A stretch of DNA of 33,742 nucleotides from Candidatus Zipacnadia bacterium. GTDB lineage: Bacteria > Armatimonadota > Zipacnadia > Zipacnadales > Zipacnadaceae. Location: positions 1 through 33,742 of the forward strand of contig JALGTU010000053.1 of assembly GCA_029821195.1 (NCBI GenBank), read 5' to 3'. Position 1 is the stretch's first letter. Each line of letters starts with the position of its first letter. A model generated the notes under the pieces. That model was given only the letters and a program-made list of their open reading frames with translations, made no database searches and was not told where the DNA came from. The translations under genes and the position numbers were made by a program. Below are positions 1-8,082 of the stretch, piece after piece.

Positions 1-127
1 CGGGCCAATGCCGCGCTCTGTCGAGTTGGCTGTCACCGGCCAGTCGGGAATGGTCACGGTCGAGACGGATGGGGAAGAGGGAAGAGTATGCGGCTTCCTG
101 CACGGCTGCCGGAAGTTAGAAAACTGA
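1..127 (+). CDS. C-terminal fragment of an unidentified protein (5' truncated by window edge)
   Basis: Frame 2 is open from the edge: GPMPRSVELAVTGQSGMVTVETDGEEGRVCGFLHGCRKLEN, stop TGA at 125-127, tail-to-tail with the next minus-strand gene ending at 130. No family recognised. Confidence 0.4.
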   Translation, partial: GPMPRSVELAVTGQSGMVTVETDGEEGRVCGFLHGCRKLEN

Positions 128-129
128 GA

Positions 130-435
130 TCATTCGCTGCGTGATTCTGTGCGTACCCCACCACCGGTTACCTTCGCCCGGCAGTCCTCTACGACCTGTG
201 GCGGGATAATCTTCAGCGCGAGAGCTATCAAGCCGGGGACGAGGATAACATCATCCAGGTACCCCAGCACGGGAATAAAATCGGGGATGATATCAATCGG
301 CGACAGCGCGTAGCCAACCGCCACCGCCAGCAGTGCCTTAGCCAGCCGCGGCGTGCGGCGGTCTTTGAGCACGAGCTGATAGACCTTCAGCTCGCGCTTT
401 GCGTTTCTGGCTACTGATCTCAGTTTCGCCAGCAC
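130..435 (-). CDS. YkvA-like DUF1232 small membrane protein
   Basis: Translation has the DUF1232 core ALSPIDIIPDFIPVLGYLDDVILVPGLIALALK. Confidence 0.9.
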   Translation of the reverse strand: MLAKLRSVARNAKRELKVYQLVLKDRRTPRLAKALLAVAVGYALSPIDIIPDFIPVLGYLDDVILVPGLIALALKIIPPQVVEDCRAKVTGGGVRTESRSE

Positions 436-446
436 ATCATTGCTCG

Positions 447-974
447 CTATTTCCTGGCTTCATAGGCCGCCCAGTGATGCCACCGGGAGACGACCCGCTC
501 GTCCAGGAAAGGGTACTCCTTCAGCGGAGCATCACCTGTCGCCTCGATGAGCCACTCACCCAGCAGCTTCAGGAAGTCGGGAGCTTCTATCGCGTATCCC
601 GACAACGTCTTCGGGCGGGCAGCATTTATCACCAGGCAATCGTCGAGTGGCAGCCATATATCCACGGGGACACCTTCGGCCTGATGCAGGCGTGCGAAGA
701 AGGTGTTTGCTTCATGACAGCGAGTGGCGTAAGGCAGACCAACGCCGCTGTACCACGATACAGCTTGGCGTAACTGTTCGAGCCGCTCCGCGTCTGACCA
801 CTCTGCAAGCTTGTGGCCCTTGTAGAGAACATGGACCTGCTGGAGTTGGCCCAGTGGCACTTGATAGGCCGGGGTATATATCCACCAATACGACCATAGG
901 AACCAGCCGAGGCCAATCAACACCGAGACTGTGAGCATTCCTAACAAGAGGTAACCTGTTTTCGCTCTGGGCAC
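447..974 (-). CDS. Uncharacterised single-TM protein
   Basis: ORF track starts at 1091, but a GTG at 974-972 preceded by AGGAG (8 nt spacer) gives VPRAKTGYLLLGMLTVSVLIGLGWFLWSYWW... and removes the overlap with the GIY-YIG gene. Confidence 0.6.
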   Translation of the reverse strand: MPRAKTGYLLLGMLTVSVLIGLGWFLWSYWWIYTPAYQVPLGQLQQVHVLYKGHKLAEWSDAERLEQLRQAVSWYSGVGLPYATRCHEANTFFARLHQAEGVPVDIWLPLDDCLVINAARPKTLSGYAIEAPDFLKLLGEWLIEATGDAPLKEYPFLDERVVSRWHHWAAYEARK

Positions 975-1005
975 AGGGCGGTCTCCTGTCTGTGAGGCGA
1001 ATGCT

Positions 1006-1248
1006 CTACCACAGATGCTGCTGGGGAACCCCACGGCCCGAGCCGGACTTGAGATAGCGTTCGAATTCGTCAGTTCTGTCATCGTCATCAAAGTACATAG
1101 CTACGCAAACCCTCCACGGTGTGTGCTTGGCTGTGTGGAAGGATTTCCCCTCATTATGTGCTTTTAGGCGCTCTTTGAGGTTCGAGGTGATGCCTATGTA
1201 GCGTTGTTGAGGGTGGGTGGTGCTCTGGATGAGGTATACGCACTTCAT
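1006..1248 (-). CDS. GIY-YIG nuclease superfamily protein (UPF0213-like)
   Basis: CVYLIQSTTHPQQRYIGITSNLKERLKAHNEGKSFHTAKHTPW ... FERYLKSGSGRGVPQQHL. Confidence 0.9.
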   Translation of the reverse strand: MKCVYLIQSTTHPQQRYIGITSNLKERLKAHNEGKSFHTAKHTPWRVCVAMYFDDDDRTDEFERYLKSGSGRGVPQQHLW

Positions 1249-1364
1249 GCTTGCCCCCGTGGCGTCAATGACCGTCTGTGAGCTCGGCTTACGAGTTGTG
1301 TCGGGGTAGCTTCTTCAGCAGGTTGCAGCCCTCCTTCGCCCAACTGCGTTGGGCTACGGCGGGC

Positions 1365-1454
1365 AGCCTTCGCTCGGAAAACTCTGACGATCCGGAGACA
1401 GGGGCTTGCCAGCCGTAGCTCGGGGAACTTGTCAGAGTCTTCTGAGCGAAGGCT
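1365..1454 (-). repeat. 24-bp inverted repeat (arms 1365-1388 and 1431-1454) immediately 3' of tmRNA
   Basis: Left arm AGCCTTCGCTCGGAAAACTCTGAC; reverse complement of right arm AGCCTTCGCTCAGAAGACTCTGAC; 22/24 identical. As RNA: one G.U and one A.C. Confidence 0.85.
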
Positions 1455-1810
1455 GGTGGAGGCGGCGGGAATTGAACCCGCGTCCGAAGAGGTGCCGTTA
1501 AGGCGTCTACAGGCTTAGTGCGCGTATTGAGTTTCGCTTCTGATGAGCCCGCGCTCGGGGCTTAACCCAGAAGCTAGCCGGGCTTAAGTTTCCCCGGCGG
1601 CCGGCCCGGCGGCAACCGGCGGGTAGCTAATCTTTATGACGCCACACCCCAACCTGATTAGCGAGGTCGGGAGGACGTGCTGCTTAGTGATTAAGCAGCA
1701 AGTGCCACTTGGTTATTGGCAGTTATTGGTTTCCGCGTTTTACGAGGCAGCGGAGATCTCGGCCTGCAGCCCTAGCGCACTGACCTCCCCGTCGAATCCA
1801 GTTCGCCCCC
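1454..1810 (-). ncRNA. ssrA: tmRNA (transfer-messenger RNA)
   Basis: 5' GGGGGCGAACTGGATTCGAC, 3' GGACGCGGGTTCAATTCCCGCCGCCTCCACCA, acceptor ends pair GGGGGCG/CGCCTCC, tag ORF GCC AAT AAC CAA GTG GCA CTT GCT GCT TAA (ANNQVALAA) at 1720-1691 with stop inside hairpin GCTGCTTA/TAAGCAGC. Confidence 0.97.
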
Positions 1811-1819
1811 ACTGTCTAT

Positions 1820-1825
1820 ATTATA
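1820..1825 (-). promoter_or_regulatory. Extended -10 element upstream of ssrA
   Basis: Minus strand TGGTATAAT, 9 nt before the predicted tmRNA 5' end; only a weak -35. Confidence 0.6.
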
Positions 1826-1958
1826 CCACAAACCCGTCTGTTCCCTAACATAGACGAATGTGCACGGGGCAAGTTCAGCGGCTGGCGACTGATAAGGTTG
1901 CGCTCAAGCCGTGGCGAGGTCATCGCGACAATAATGTCGCTCCTACCAGCGCGGGCTG

Positions 1959-2228
1959 CTACTCGACGCGGTAGACCCTGTCGCCCTCGCGGACCTTGTC
2001 GGTTACCAGGACGGCTGCGTCGTCGCCCGGCCCGGCCGCACCCACGTCCACGTGGTCAATCTGCATTGACTCGACGGTCTGGGTGAAGTCGGTGGTGTGC
2101 CCGGCGATGTGGATGGTATCCCCGACCTTGAGCTCCGTATTGAGCTTGAAGACCGCCGCCCCCACGTGTGGGAAGTAGTGAGTGACCTCGCCGATCAGTT
2201 CCTCGGGACTGGCTTGCTGTTCGCTCAT
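1959..2228 (-). CDS. EF-Tu domain-2-like (translation elongation factor-like) small protein
   Basis: GEVTHYFPHVGAAVFKLNTELKVGDTIHIAGHTTDFTQTVESMQIDHVDVGAAGPGDDAAVLVTDKVREGDRVYRV resembles a translation-factor beta-barrel domain 2; no GTPase domain. Confidence 0.8.
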   Translation of the reverse strand: MSEQQASPEELIGEVTHYFPHVGAAVFKLNTELKVGDTIHIAGHTTDFTQTVESMQIDHVDVGAAGPGDDAAVLVTDKVREGDRVYRVE

Positions 2229-2248
2229 CGCAATTCCCCTCTCCTGAT

Positions 2249-2527
2249 CTATTTTTTCTTGCGCCGCTTGGGCACAAACTTCTTGCGTTCCTGGCGCGCC
2301 TTCTCCCGGCGCGTCTTATCCAGTTTGGCGGTGATATAAAGCGTTACCCATCCTCCCGCCACCATGCCCAGCGCCGGCAAGCCAAACAACACGATTCCCG
2401 CTACGGTCGGATTCCGCTGAATGGTCTCGCCGAACCTGCCAAAGACCAAGAAATCAGCCAGCAGGCCCACCCCCAACCCCACAAGCGCGCCGAGTAGGGC
2501 CCAAAGCAAGTTGATAAGATCCTTCAT
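2249..2527 (-). CDS. Small two-TM membrane protein of unknown function
   Basis: 92-aa ORF with two hydrophobic segments and a basic KKFVPKRRKKK tail; tight spacing to the neighbour at 2228. Confidence 0.6.
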   Translation of the reverse strand: MKDLINLLWALLGALVGLGVGLLADFLVFGRFGETIQRNPTVAGIVLFGLPALGMVAGGWVTLYITAKLDKTRREKARQERKKFVPKRRKKK

Positions 2528-2555
2528 CTACGCTCGCGGTCTCCTTGGGCAAAGG

Positions 2556-2966
2556 TCATCCCGCAGGTGGTTGGCCGCCGTGTTTGCCCGAGTTAACGAT
2601 GTGTTGCCGGATCTCGTCGGCAAAGCGGCTGACGTCAATCGGCTTGGTGATGTAGCCGTCGCAGCATGCGGCCAGCGCGCGCTCACTATCTTCGGGCATG
2701 GCCCAGGCACTGATCGCCACAATCGGGACGTTCTGGGTGGCCGGCAGGGCGCGCAGCCGCCGTACTAGTTCCAAGCCTTCCATATCAGGCAGCCTCACGT
2801 CGAGTACAATGGCGTCGTAGTCGTGGTCGGCCACAGCGCTGAGCGCCTCGTGGGCGTTCGCGGCACCATCCACAGTAAAACCAGCATGTTCCAGCACCAG
2901 CGTCGTCATCTTCATGTTCATCGGTGTGTCTTCAATTAACAGTATATGGTAGGCAGTTGCGTTCAT
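2556..2966 (-). CDS. Stand-alone CheY/DivK-like response regulator receiver
   Basis: HILLIEDTPMNMKMTTLVLEHAGF...DAIVLDVRLPDMEGLELVRRLR...VPIVAISAWAM...GYITKPID. Internal ATG at 2966 (MNATAYH) preferred over the 3176 start. Confidence 0.9.
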   Translation of the reverse strand: MNATAYHILLIEDTPMNMKMTTLVLEHAGFTVDGAANAHEALSAVADHDYDAIVLDVRLPDMEGLELVRRLRALPATQNVPIVAISAWAMPEDSERALAACCDGYITKPIDVSRFADEIRQHIVNSGKHGGQPPAG

Positions 2967-3073
2967 TGGCCAATACCTGCGATTATCACTGGTACTGGAA
3001 TAGTATTTCGTCGCTCTATCGGTTGGTTCCTGCATGCCGGAGGGAAAGTACGGGGGCATTTTCCTCCCGCCAG

Positions 3074-3159
3074 CCCCGATATGCGAATCACCGGAGGTGT
3101 TGGCACCTCGTCGGGGAAACCAAGCCAGGCCCAATGGCTGGTCGGGGCAAGGGTGCCCC
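3074..3159. repeat. Intergenic cluster of nested perfect hairpins
   Basis: CCCCGA(3074-3079)/TCGGGG(3111-3116) encloses GAGGTG(3094-3099)/CACCTC(3104-3109); AGCCA(3123-3127)/TGGCT(3135-3139); GGGGCA(3144-3149)/TGCCCC(3154-3159). Confidence 0.65.
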
Positions 3160-3195
3160 TCCCACGAGTTTTGCAACAGTCTCTAGCCCCAGCTT

Positions 3196-4524
3196 TCAGC
3201 ACAGGGCCAACTCGAAGGTCTGCCGGGCTAGAGCGGCAATGGAGTTATGCTGGCTGCCGAAGACCGCGCTGATCAGCGTGTCATTCAGGGGTTCGGTCCA
3301 GGGCCCAGGGATCGCCTGTGCGCCAAGCAGAGCGCCGATCACCGAGCCCGCGGTCGCTCCGTTGCAGTCGGTGTCCCACCCGCCTTGCACGGCCAGGCAG
3401 ATCGCCTTGCCGAAATCAGCCTCGGCACAGAGCAGCGCTGCCAGGACCAAGGCGGCATTGTTGAGCGTGTGGACCCGGTGATATGCGCCGTACTCCTCCT
3501 CGATGCGGTCACGAGTCCGCTCCCAGTCGTTGCCCGCTTTACACCACTCGATACAGTTGGCCACAACTTCCGCGAAGCGTGACCGGGCTGGGATGGTCTG
3601 GCAAGCGCCAGCGATTGCAGTGGGTAGATCGTCAGTTGCCAGAGCCGCCGAGATCAGGGCAGCGAAGAACATCTCACCGTAGATACCGTTGCTGGTGTGA
3701 GAGACACAGGCGTCGCGAAAGGCTAGTTCCGCCGCGATCTCAGGCTGGCCGGGTGCCACATACCCCCACAGGTCCGCACGGATCTGCGCCCCGATCCATT
3801 CCCGATAGGGATTGAAGTCGAGCGCCGACTGCGGCGGCGCAACTTCGTTCACTAGATTCCGATATGCCGCGCGCTCAGCCGTGTAGACGCGGTGGTAGGG
3901 GAGGTAGGCGAGCCAACCCGAGGCCACGTCTTCCGGGGCAAGCTGGGCGGCGTGTTCGGCCCACAGTTTCAGGTTCAGCACGGTATAGTCGGTGTCGTCG
4001 TCCCGCTCGGCCCGGGTGATATTGCCGCGCAGCAGGGGGGAGTGGGAGGTGGGGTAGGGCGTGCCGCCTGGTACTGAAGCCAACGGTGGGAAGTAATCTG
4101 CCAGCGGATATTCGCCAGCGGAGGTGAGTATCTGCCGAATCTGCTGGCGGCTGCGGCCCTCGACCGGCTTCCCCAGCATACAGCCCGCACAGCGCCCCAG
4201 CCACCCCCCGTGGATACGCTCCGCCAGCCTGCTGGTGTCCACGGGAAATGCCGGGACAGGCCCAGGCCGGGCGGCGATGATCTCTTCCCACTCCGAGGGC
4301 TCGTCATACGGCCAGGCGGCGCGCTGGGGAAGGTGCTGCCCCTCGTGCCACAGTCGCTCGTCGAAGCTTTCCTCCCGACGGCAGCGCTCGACCAGTTCCG
4401 CAACGGCCTCCGGCTCGCGCCCCTCTTCGCCAAGCTGTTGCACTTCTAGCTCGGCAAGCGCAGACCACGACTGGCGACTAAGAATAAGCAAGGCGTATCC
4501 CTTCCTGGGAGAGACTCCTGACAC
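3196..4524 (-). CDS. ADP-ribosylglycohydrolase family protein
   Basis: ERIHGGWLGRCAGCMLGKPVEG, DDDTDYTVLNLKLWAEH, GGWDTDCNGATAGSVIGALLGAQAIP. Confidence 0.9.
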   Translation of the reverse strand: MSGVSPRKGYALLILSRQSWSALAELEVQQLGEEGREPEAVAELVERCRREESFDERLWHEGQHLPQRAAWPYDEPSEWEEIIAARPGPVPAFPVDTSRLAERIHGGWLGRCAGCMLGKPVEGRSRQQIRQILTSAGEYPLADYFPPLASVPGGTPYPTSHSPLLRGNITRAERDDDTDYTVLNLKLWAEHAAQLAPEDVASGWLAYLPYHRVYTAERAAYRNLVNEVAPPQSALDFNPYREWIGAQIRADLWGYVAPGQPEIAAELAFRDACVSHTSNGIYGEMFFAALISAALATDDLPTAIAGACQTIPARSRFAEVVANCIEWCKAGNDWERTRDRIEEEYGAYHRVHTLNNAALVLAALLCAEADFGKAICLAVQGGWDTDCNGATAGSVIGALLGAQAIPGPWTEPLNDTLISAVFGSQHNSIAALARQTFELALC

Positions 4525-4531
4525 CTGTGTA

Positions 4532-7500
4532 TCAGCGTGTTACGTTCAGGCTGCGCAGGGCGCGGGCGACGGTGCCGTTGGCGGCAGCGGCCTCGACCTG
4601 GATCAGGTAGCGCCCGCTGGGCACGCTGCTGCCGGTGTCGGCGCGGCCGTTCCAGGGCACAATGCTCTGGCCGGCAGCGCGTGCCTGGTTGCGCTCAAGG
4701 ACGCGGATGGTTCGCCCAGCAATATTCATTATGCGTATGTCACACTGGGCTGGCTGAGAGAGAGTAAAGACGAGCTCGCCACCACCGCTGCGTGGTACTG
4801 CTGCAATTGAGGTGAGCATAACGGGTTGATCAGCGGTCGGCGTCACGGACAGCGCGAAGTGGCGGCTGCCGGGCTGCTCAGCGGTGAAAGTATACCGGGA
4901 CTGGAGCCGGAGGTTGACAGTAGCGCCGCCGTCGAGGTCGGTGAGCACCGCAGTGTGGCCGCGGGGCAGAGCGGCTATGTCCGGCCAGGAGATGCTCACC
5001 TCGCCGTGGGGCTGCGACCAGGTCACCACCACGTCCCACTCGTGCTCGCGAGCAGCATGGGTGTCATAGCTGGCCGCAAGCCGGCGGTCCGAATCCGCGG
5101 CCATGATGTACAGGTCAACCCCGCCGCTCACCGCCGGCGGGTTGTCAACCTCGGTGATCACCGCGCGCGGACGCAGTCCGCAGAAGTTGTCGGTATCCCG
5201 GCTGGTAGCGCTGCTGGCGACCAGCCGCAGCGACCAGTCGCCATCGTTGGGCGGGGACTGGCTGGGTTCCTGGGGCACACTCACGACCCCGGTGGGGCGG
5301 GGGATAGTAAGCGTGCACGGTTGGTAGGCCAGCAGCCAGAAGCCGCGCCAGGGGGCGATCTGGCGCTGGCCGACGGCGTCGCCAGCGACGATCTTGTAGC
5401 CGGCGTCAGCGGGATCGTAGATCCAGGCGATGGCGCTGATGATATGCTGGGTGTAGGCGCTGAGCAGGTCCATGGTGTTGCCCTGGTGGGTCACGGTGCA
5501 TGCGCCGAAGTCAATGGGACCAAAGAACGGGTTGCCCGACATCTGCCAGCCGGGTTCCAGAGGCACATCAAAGTCACCGCCCGGTGCTGAGGCCCCCTCT
5601 GGTGTCACCGTAACCGGGCTGGCCAGGTTCACCCAGAAGCCGCGCGCCAAGGCGAGCTGGAGGATCTCGGGCAGGGGGTCCCCGGCATAGATTACATACT
5701 CCTCAGCCAGTCGGTCATACCGGGCGTAGCACCCGATGAGCTCCGCCGGATTCAGGCCGAACAAGGTGGCGGGATGTTGGTCAAGGGGTATGGCCGGAGC
5801 CGACAGGAACTGCACGCCGGCGTCAAAGGGGATGTCGTTGTTGGGATAGGACTGCACCGGGCCGGCGGTCTGAACGAAGTTGTACTCGTTGTCATCCTCG
5901 TCGGTCGCGGTGATCGCATAGTAGTAATCGGCGCCATCCACCACGCTGGTATCGGTCCAGCTCGTGGTAGCTGGATCGCTGAAGGTTATCAGGGGCGTAC
6001 GGCCCTCGACGGTAGTGAAGTCCCGGTGGGAACGGTACAGGCGGTAGAAGGCAAAGTCGTCGGGCGGGGTGTAGGTCCACGCCAGCTCAATGGCGCCCCC
6101 CGAATCGCTGGGCCGGTCGCGCGCAGTCAGCGTGGTTATCTGGGGCGGCGAAGAGTCATCGCGAGATTGCACCGGCCCCACTGTCTCCGAGTCGGCATAA
6201 GTGGAGGGGCTGGTCGTTCGGACCAGGTAGTAGTAGTCTATGCCATCGGTGACTGAGCCGTCGTGGTATTGCTCAGTGCCAGGCAACAGGGCGACGATGT
6301 CGGTAAACGGTGCCGACAGGCCCGTACGCCGACGGACGATGTAAGAGGTTACGGAGTGGTTCCCGCCGCCATCGTCAACCGACTTGACCCAGGTCAGGGT
6401 GATGCTGCCGCCCTGGTCGCCGACGGTATCCCCGGCTACCAGGTCGGTGACCGGCTCCGGTGCGGTGGGCAGCCCCAGGGCACGGGCGGCGTTGACTCGC
6501 CCGGTGCCCAGTTTGCCGGCGTAGCCCGGGTTCTGCGCATCAATATCGTCGGTTGTATTCCGGATCAGCTCGTAAACGGTGGCCGGATTGCCGCGAAGCG
6601 CGGGATTCTGCGCGATGAGCAGCCCGGCAATGCCTGAGACGATGGGGCAGGAGAAGGAGGTGCCGGTGTTGGTGCCCCAGTATTCGTCGAACTTGGGAAA
6701 GGCGGGCTCGTAGAAGGTCGGGCCGTAGATGACCTGGCCCGGCGCGGCTACGTCCACCAGTTTACCACCGGAGGAGTCGTAATTGGAATGGCTCTCTTTG
6801 CGGTCGTAGCGATCAGTCGCCGCCACGCTCAACACGTAGTTGTCAATCAAGGGACTGGGCCCGTCGTTGCAGGCGGGTGACTCCCAGGTGCTCGACGCGG
6901 CGGTAAACTCGGTGCCCCCGTTGCCGGCGGCGCAGACGACGATCTTGCCCGCTTCGTAAGCTCGGTGGATCGGCGGCGAGAAGGCCGAACTGTATGGGCT
7001 ACCCAGGCTAAGATTGATGATGTCCGCACCGTTGGCCGTGGCATAGTCAATGGCCTCGACTACTTTGGAGACGGAGCCGCCCCCGCTAGCAGGGAATACC
7101 TGCAGGATCATCAGCTTGGCCTGCCAGTCAACTCCCGCCGCGCCCCAGCCTTCGTTGCCCACGGCCCCAGCGGTGCCGGCGACCAGCGTTCCGTGGGAGA
7201 CGTTTTCGTCAGCCCCGCCGGTCGGCTCAGGAGTGGGGTCGTCATCGTCGTTGTAGAAGTCCCAGCCGTAGACGTCGTCAATGTAGCCGTTGCCGTCGTC
7301 GTCCTGGCCGTTGCCCGGCACCTCGCCGGGGTTAGTCCAGATTTTGTTGGCCAGGTCGGGGTGGTCCAGGTCGCAGCCCGAATCAATGATCGCGATGGTG
7401 ACCGTGGAGCTGCCCGTCGCTTCGTCCCAGGCGTGGGGGGCGTCAATCTTGGGCAGGTGCCACTGCTTGTCGTACTCGGGATCGTCGGGCACCAGAGCGG

Positions 7501-7906
7501 GGTAGACCAGCGTGTCGGGCACCGCGAACTCGACTTCGGGTCGGCGGGAAAAGGCCTGCGCCGCCGCCAGCAAGTCGCTGCCCGGGGCCAGATTCACCAC
7601 CAGCATCCCGCTGATGGGCAGGACTTTCTCGATCTGTGTGCCAGTTGCCACCGCCAGCGGCCCGATCTGCCGGGGCCCCACGTGCGGGCGCAGCTTGACG
7701 ATCAATCGGTCGGCCACGGCCTGCGCCGGTATCACGCGCACCATGCCGCGTGCGTCGGTCGTCCGGTAGGGCCGAGCCGGCAGGGGTACGGTAACCAGTT
7801 TCCGCTCCGCCGCGTAGCTTTGCCCGGTCAGGGCAATTGCCAGCAGGCAAGCTAACAGTGCCGAGAACAAGCTGCCGCGAGTCGGGTGGTTCACGGCCAT
7901 AATCAT
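4532..7906 (-). CDS. Secreted S8 (subtilisin-like) serine peptidase with fibronectin-III-like repeats and C-terminal FlgD-like Ig domain
   Basis: Triad motifs IIDSGCDLDHPDL, SHGTLVAGTAG, GTSFSCPIVSGIAGLL; signal peptide SLFSALLACLLAIALTGQSYA; C-term PAQCDIRIMNIAGRTIRVL...VPSGRYLIQVEA. ATG at 7906 (or 7900) preferred over 8017. Confidence 0.92.
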   Translation of the reverse strand: MIMAVNHPTRGSLFSALLACLLAIALTGQSYAAERKLVTVPLPARPYRTTDARGMVRVIPAQAVADRLIVKLRPHVGPRQIGPLAVATGTQIEKVLPISGMLVVNLAPGSDLLAAAQAFSRRPEVEFAVPDTLVYPALVPDDPEYDKQWHLPKIDAPHAWDEATGSSTVTIAIIDSGCDLDHPDLANKIWTNPGEVPGNGQDDDGNGYIDDVYGWDFYNDDDDPTPEPTGGADENVSHGTLVAGTAGAVGNEGWGAAGVDWQAKLMILQVFPASGGGSVSKVVEAIDYATANGADIINLSLGSPYSSAFSPPIHRAYEAGKIVVCAAGNGGTEFTAASSTWESPACNDGPSPLIDNYVLSVAATDRYDRKESHSNYDSSGGKLVDVAAPGQVIYGPTFYEPAFPKFDEYWGTNTGTSFSCPIVSGIAGLLIAQNPALRGNPATVYELIRNTTDDIDAQNPGYAGKLGTGRVNAARALGLPTAPEPVTDLVAGDTVGDQGGSITLTWVKSVDDGGGNHSVTSYIVRRRTGLSAPFTDIVALLPGTEQYHDGSVTDGIDYYYLVRTTSPSTYADSETVGPVQSRDDSSPPQITTLTARDRPSDSGGAIELAWTYTPPDDFAFYRLYRSHRDFTTVEGRTPLITFSDPATTSWTDTSVVDGADYYYAITATDEDDNEYNFVQTAGPVQSYPNNDIPFDAGVQFLSAPAIPLDQHPATLFGLNPAELIGCYARYDRLAEEYVIYAGDPLPEILQLALARGFWVNLASPVTVTPEGASAPGGDFDVPLEPGWQMSGNPFFGPIDFGACTVTHQGNTMDLLSAYTQHIISAIAWIYDPADAGYKIVAGDAVGQRQIAPWRGFWLLAYQPCTLTIPRPTGVVSVPQEPSQSPPNDGDWSLRLVASSATSRDTDNFCGLRPRAVITEVDNPPAVSGGVDLYIMAADSDRRLAASYDTHAAREHEWDVVVTWSQPHGEVSISWPDIAALPRGHTAVLTDLDGGATVNLRLQSRYTFTAEQPGSRHFALSVTPTADQPVMLTSIAAVPRSGGGELVFTLSQPAQCDIRIMNIAGRTIRVLERNQARAAGQSIVPWNGRADTGSSVPSGRYLIQVEAAAANGTVARALRSLNVTR

Positions 7907-8082
7907 ACTCAAGCCATTCAGTTCACATAGACTGCACAGCAGCGGGGCACTATCGTGGGCCCCGCTATTGCGTCTGTCACTCACACCGTTACCGCTTTGG
8001 ACGTGTTTAGTGTACATTCGGTTCCATAAACTGGCAAGTTAAGCCTGGCGTAACGGCTAGTGTGGCAGGATGAGCGCGGGGT

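Noticed and set aside
1636-1848. 70-aa plus ORF
   Set aside because: Antisense to tmRNA.
7200-7320. GTC/GTCGTC-rich low-complexity stretch
   Set aside because: It encodes the Asp-rich NGQDDDGNGYIDD...NDDDDPTPEP segment of the S8 peptidase, a common acidic/Ca-binding-like stretch, not a separate repeat.
6965-7855. 296-aa plus-strand ORF and other long plus ORFs at 4826-5590 and 5774-6256
   Set aside because: Antisense to the S8 peptidase, whose catalytic motifs and domains read through on the minus strand.
7941-7966. AGCGGGGC...GCCCCGCT hairpin in the S8 peptidase leader
   Set aside because: A perfect 8-bp stem, but isolated, with no U-tract or other supporting signal; insufficient to call a regulatory element.
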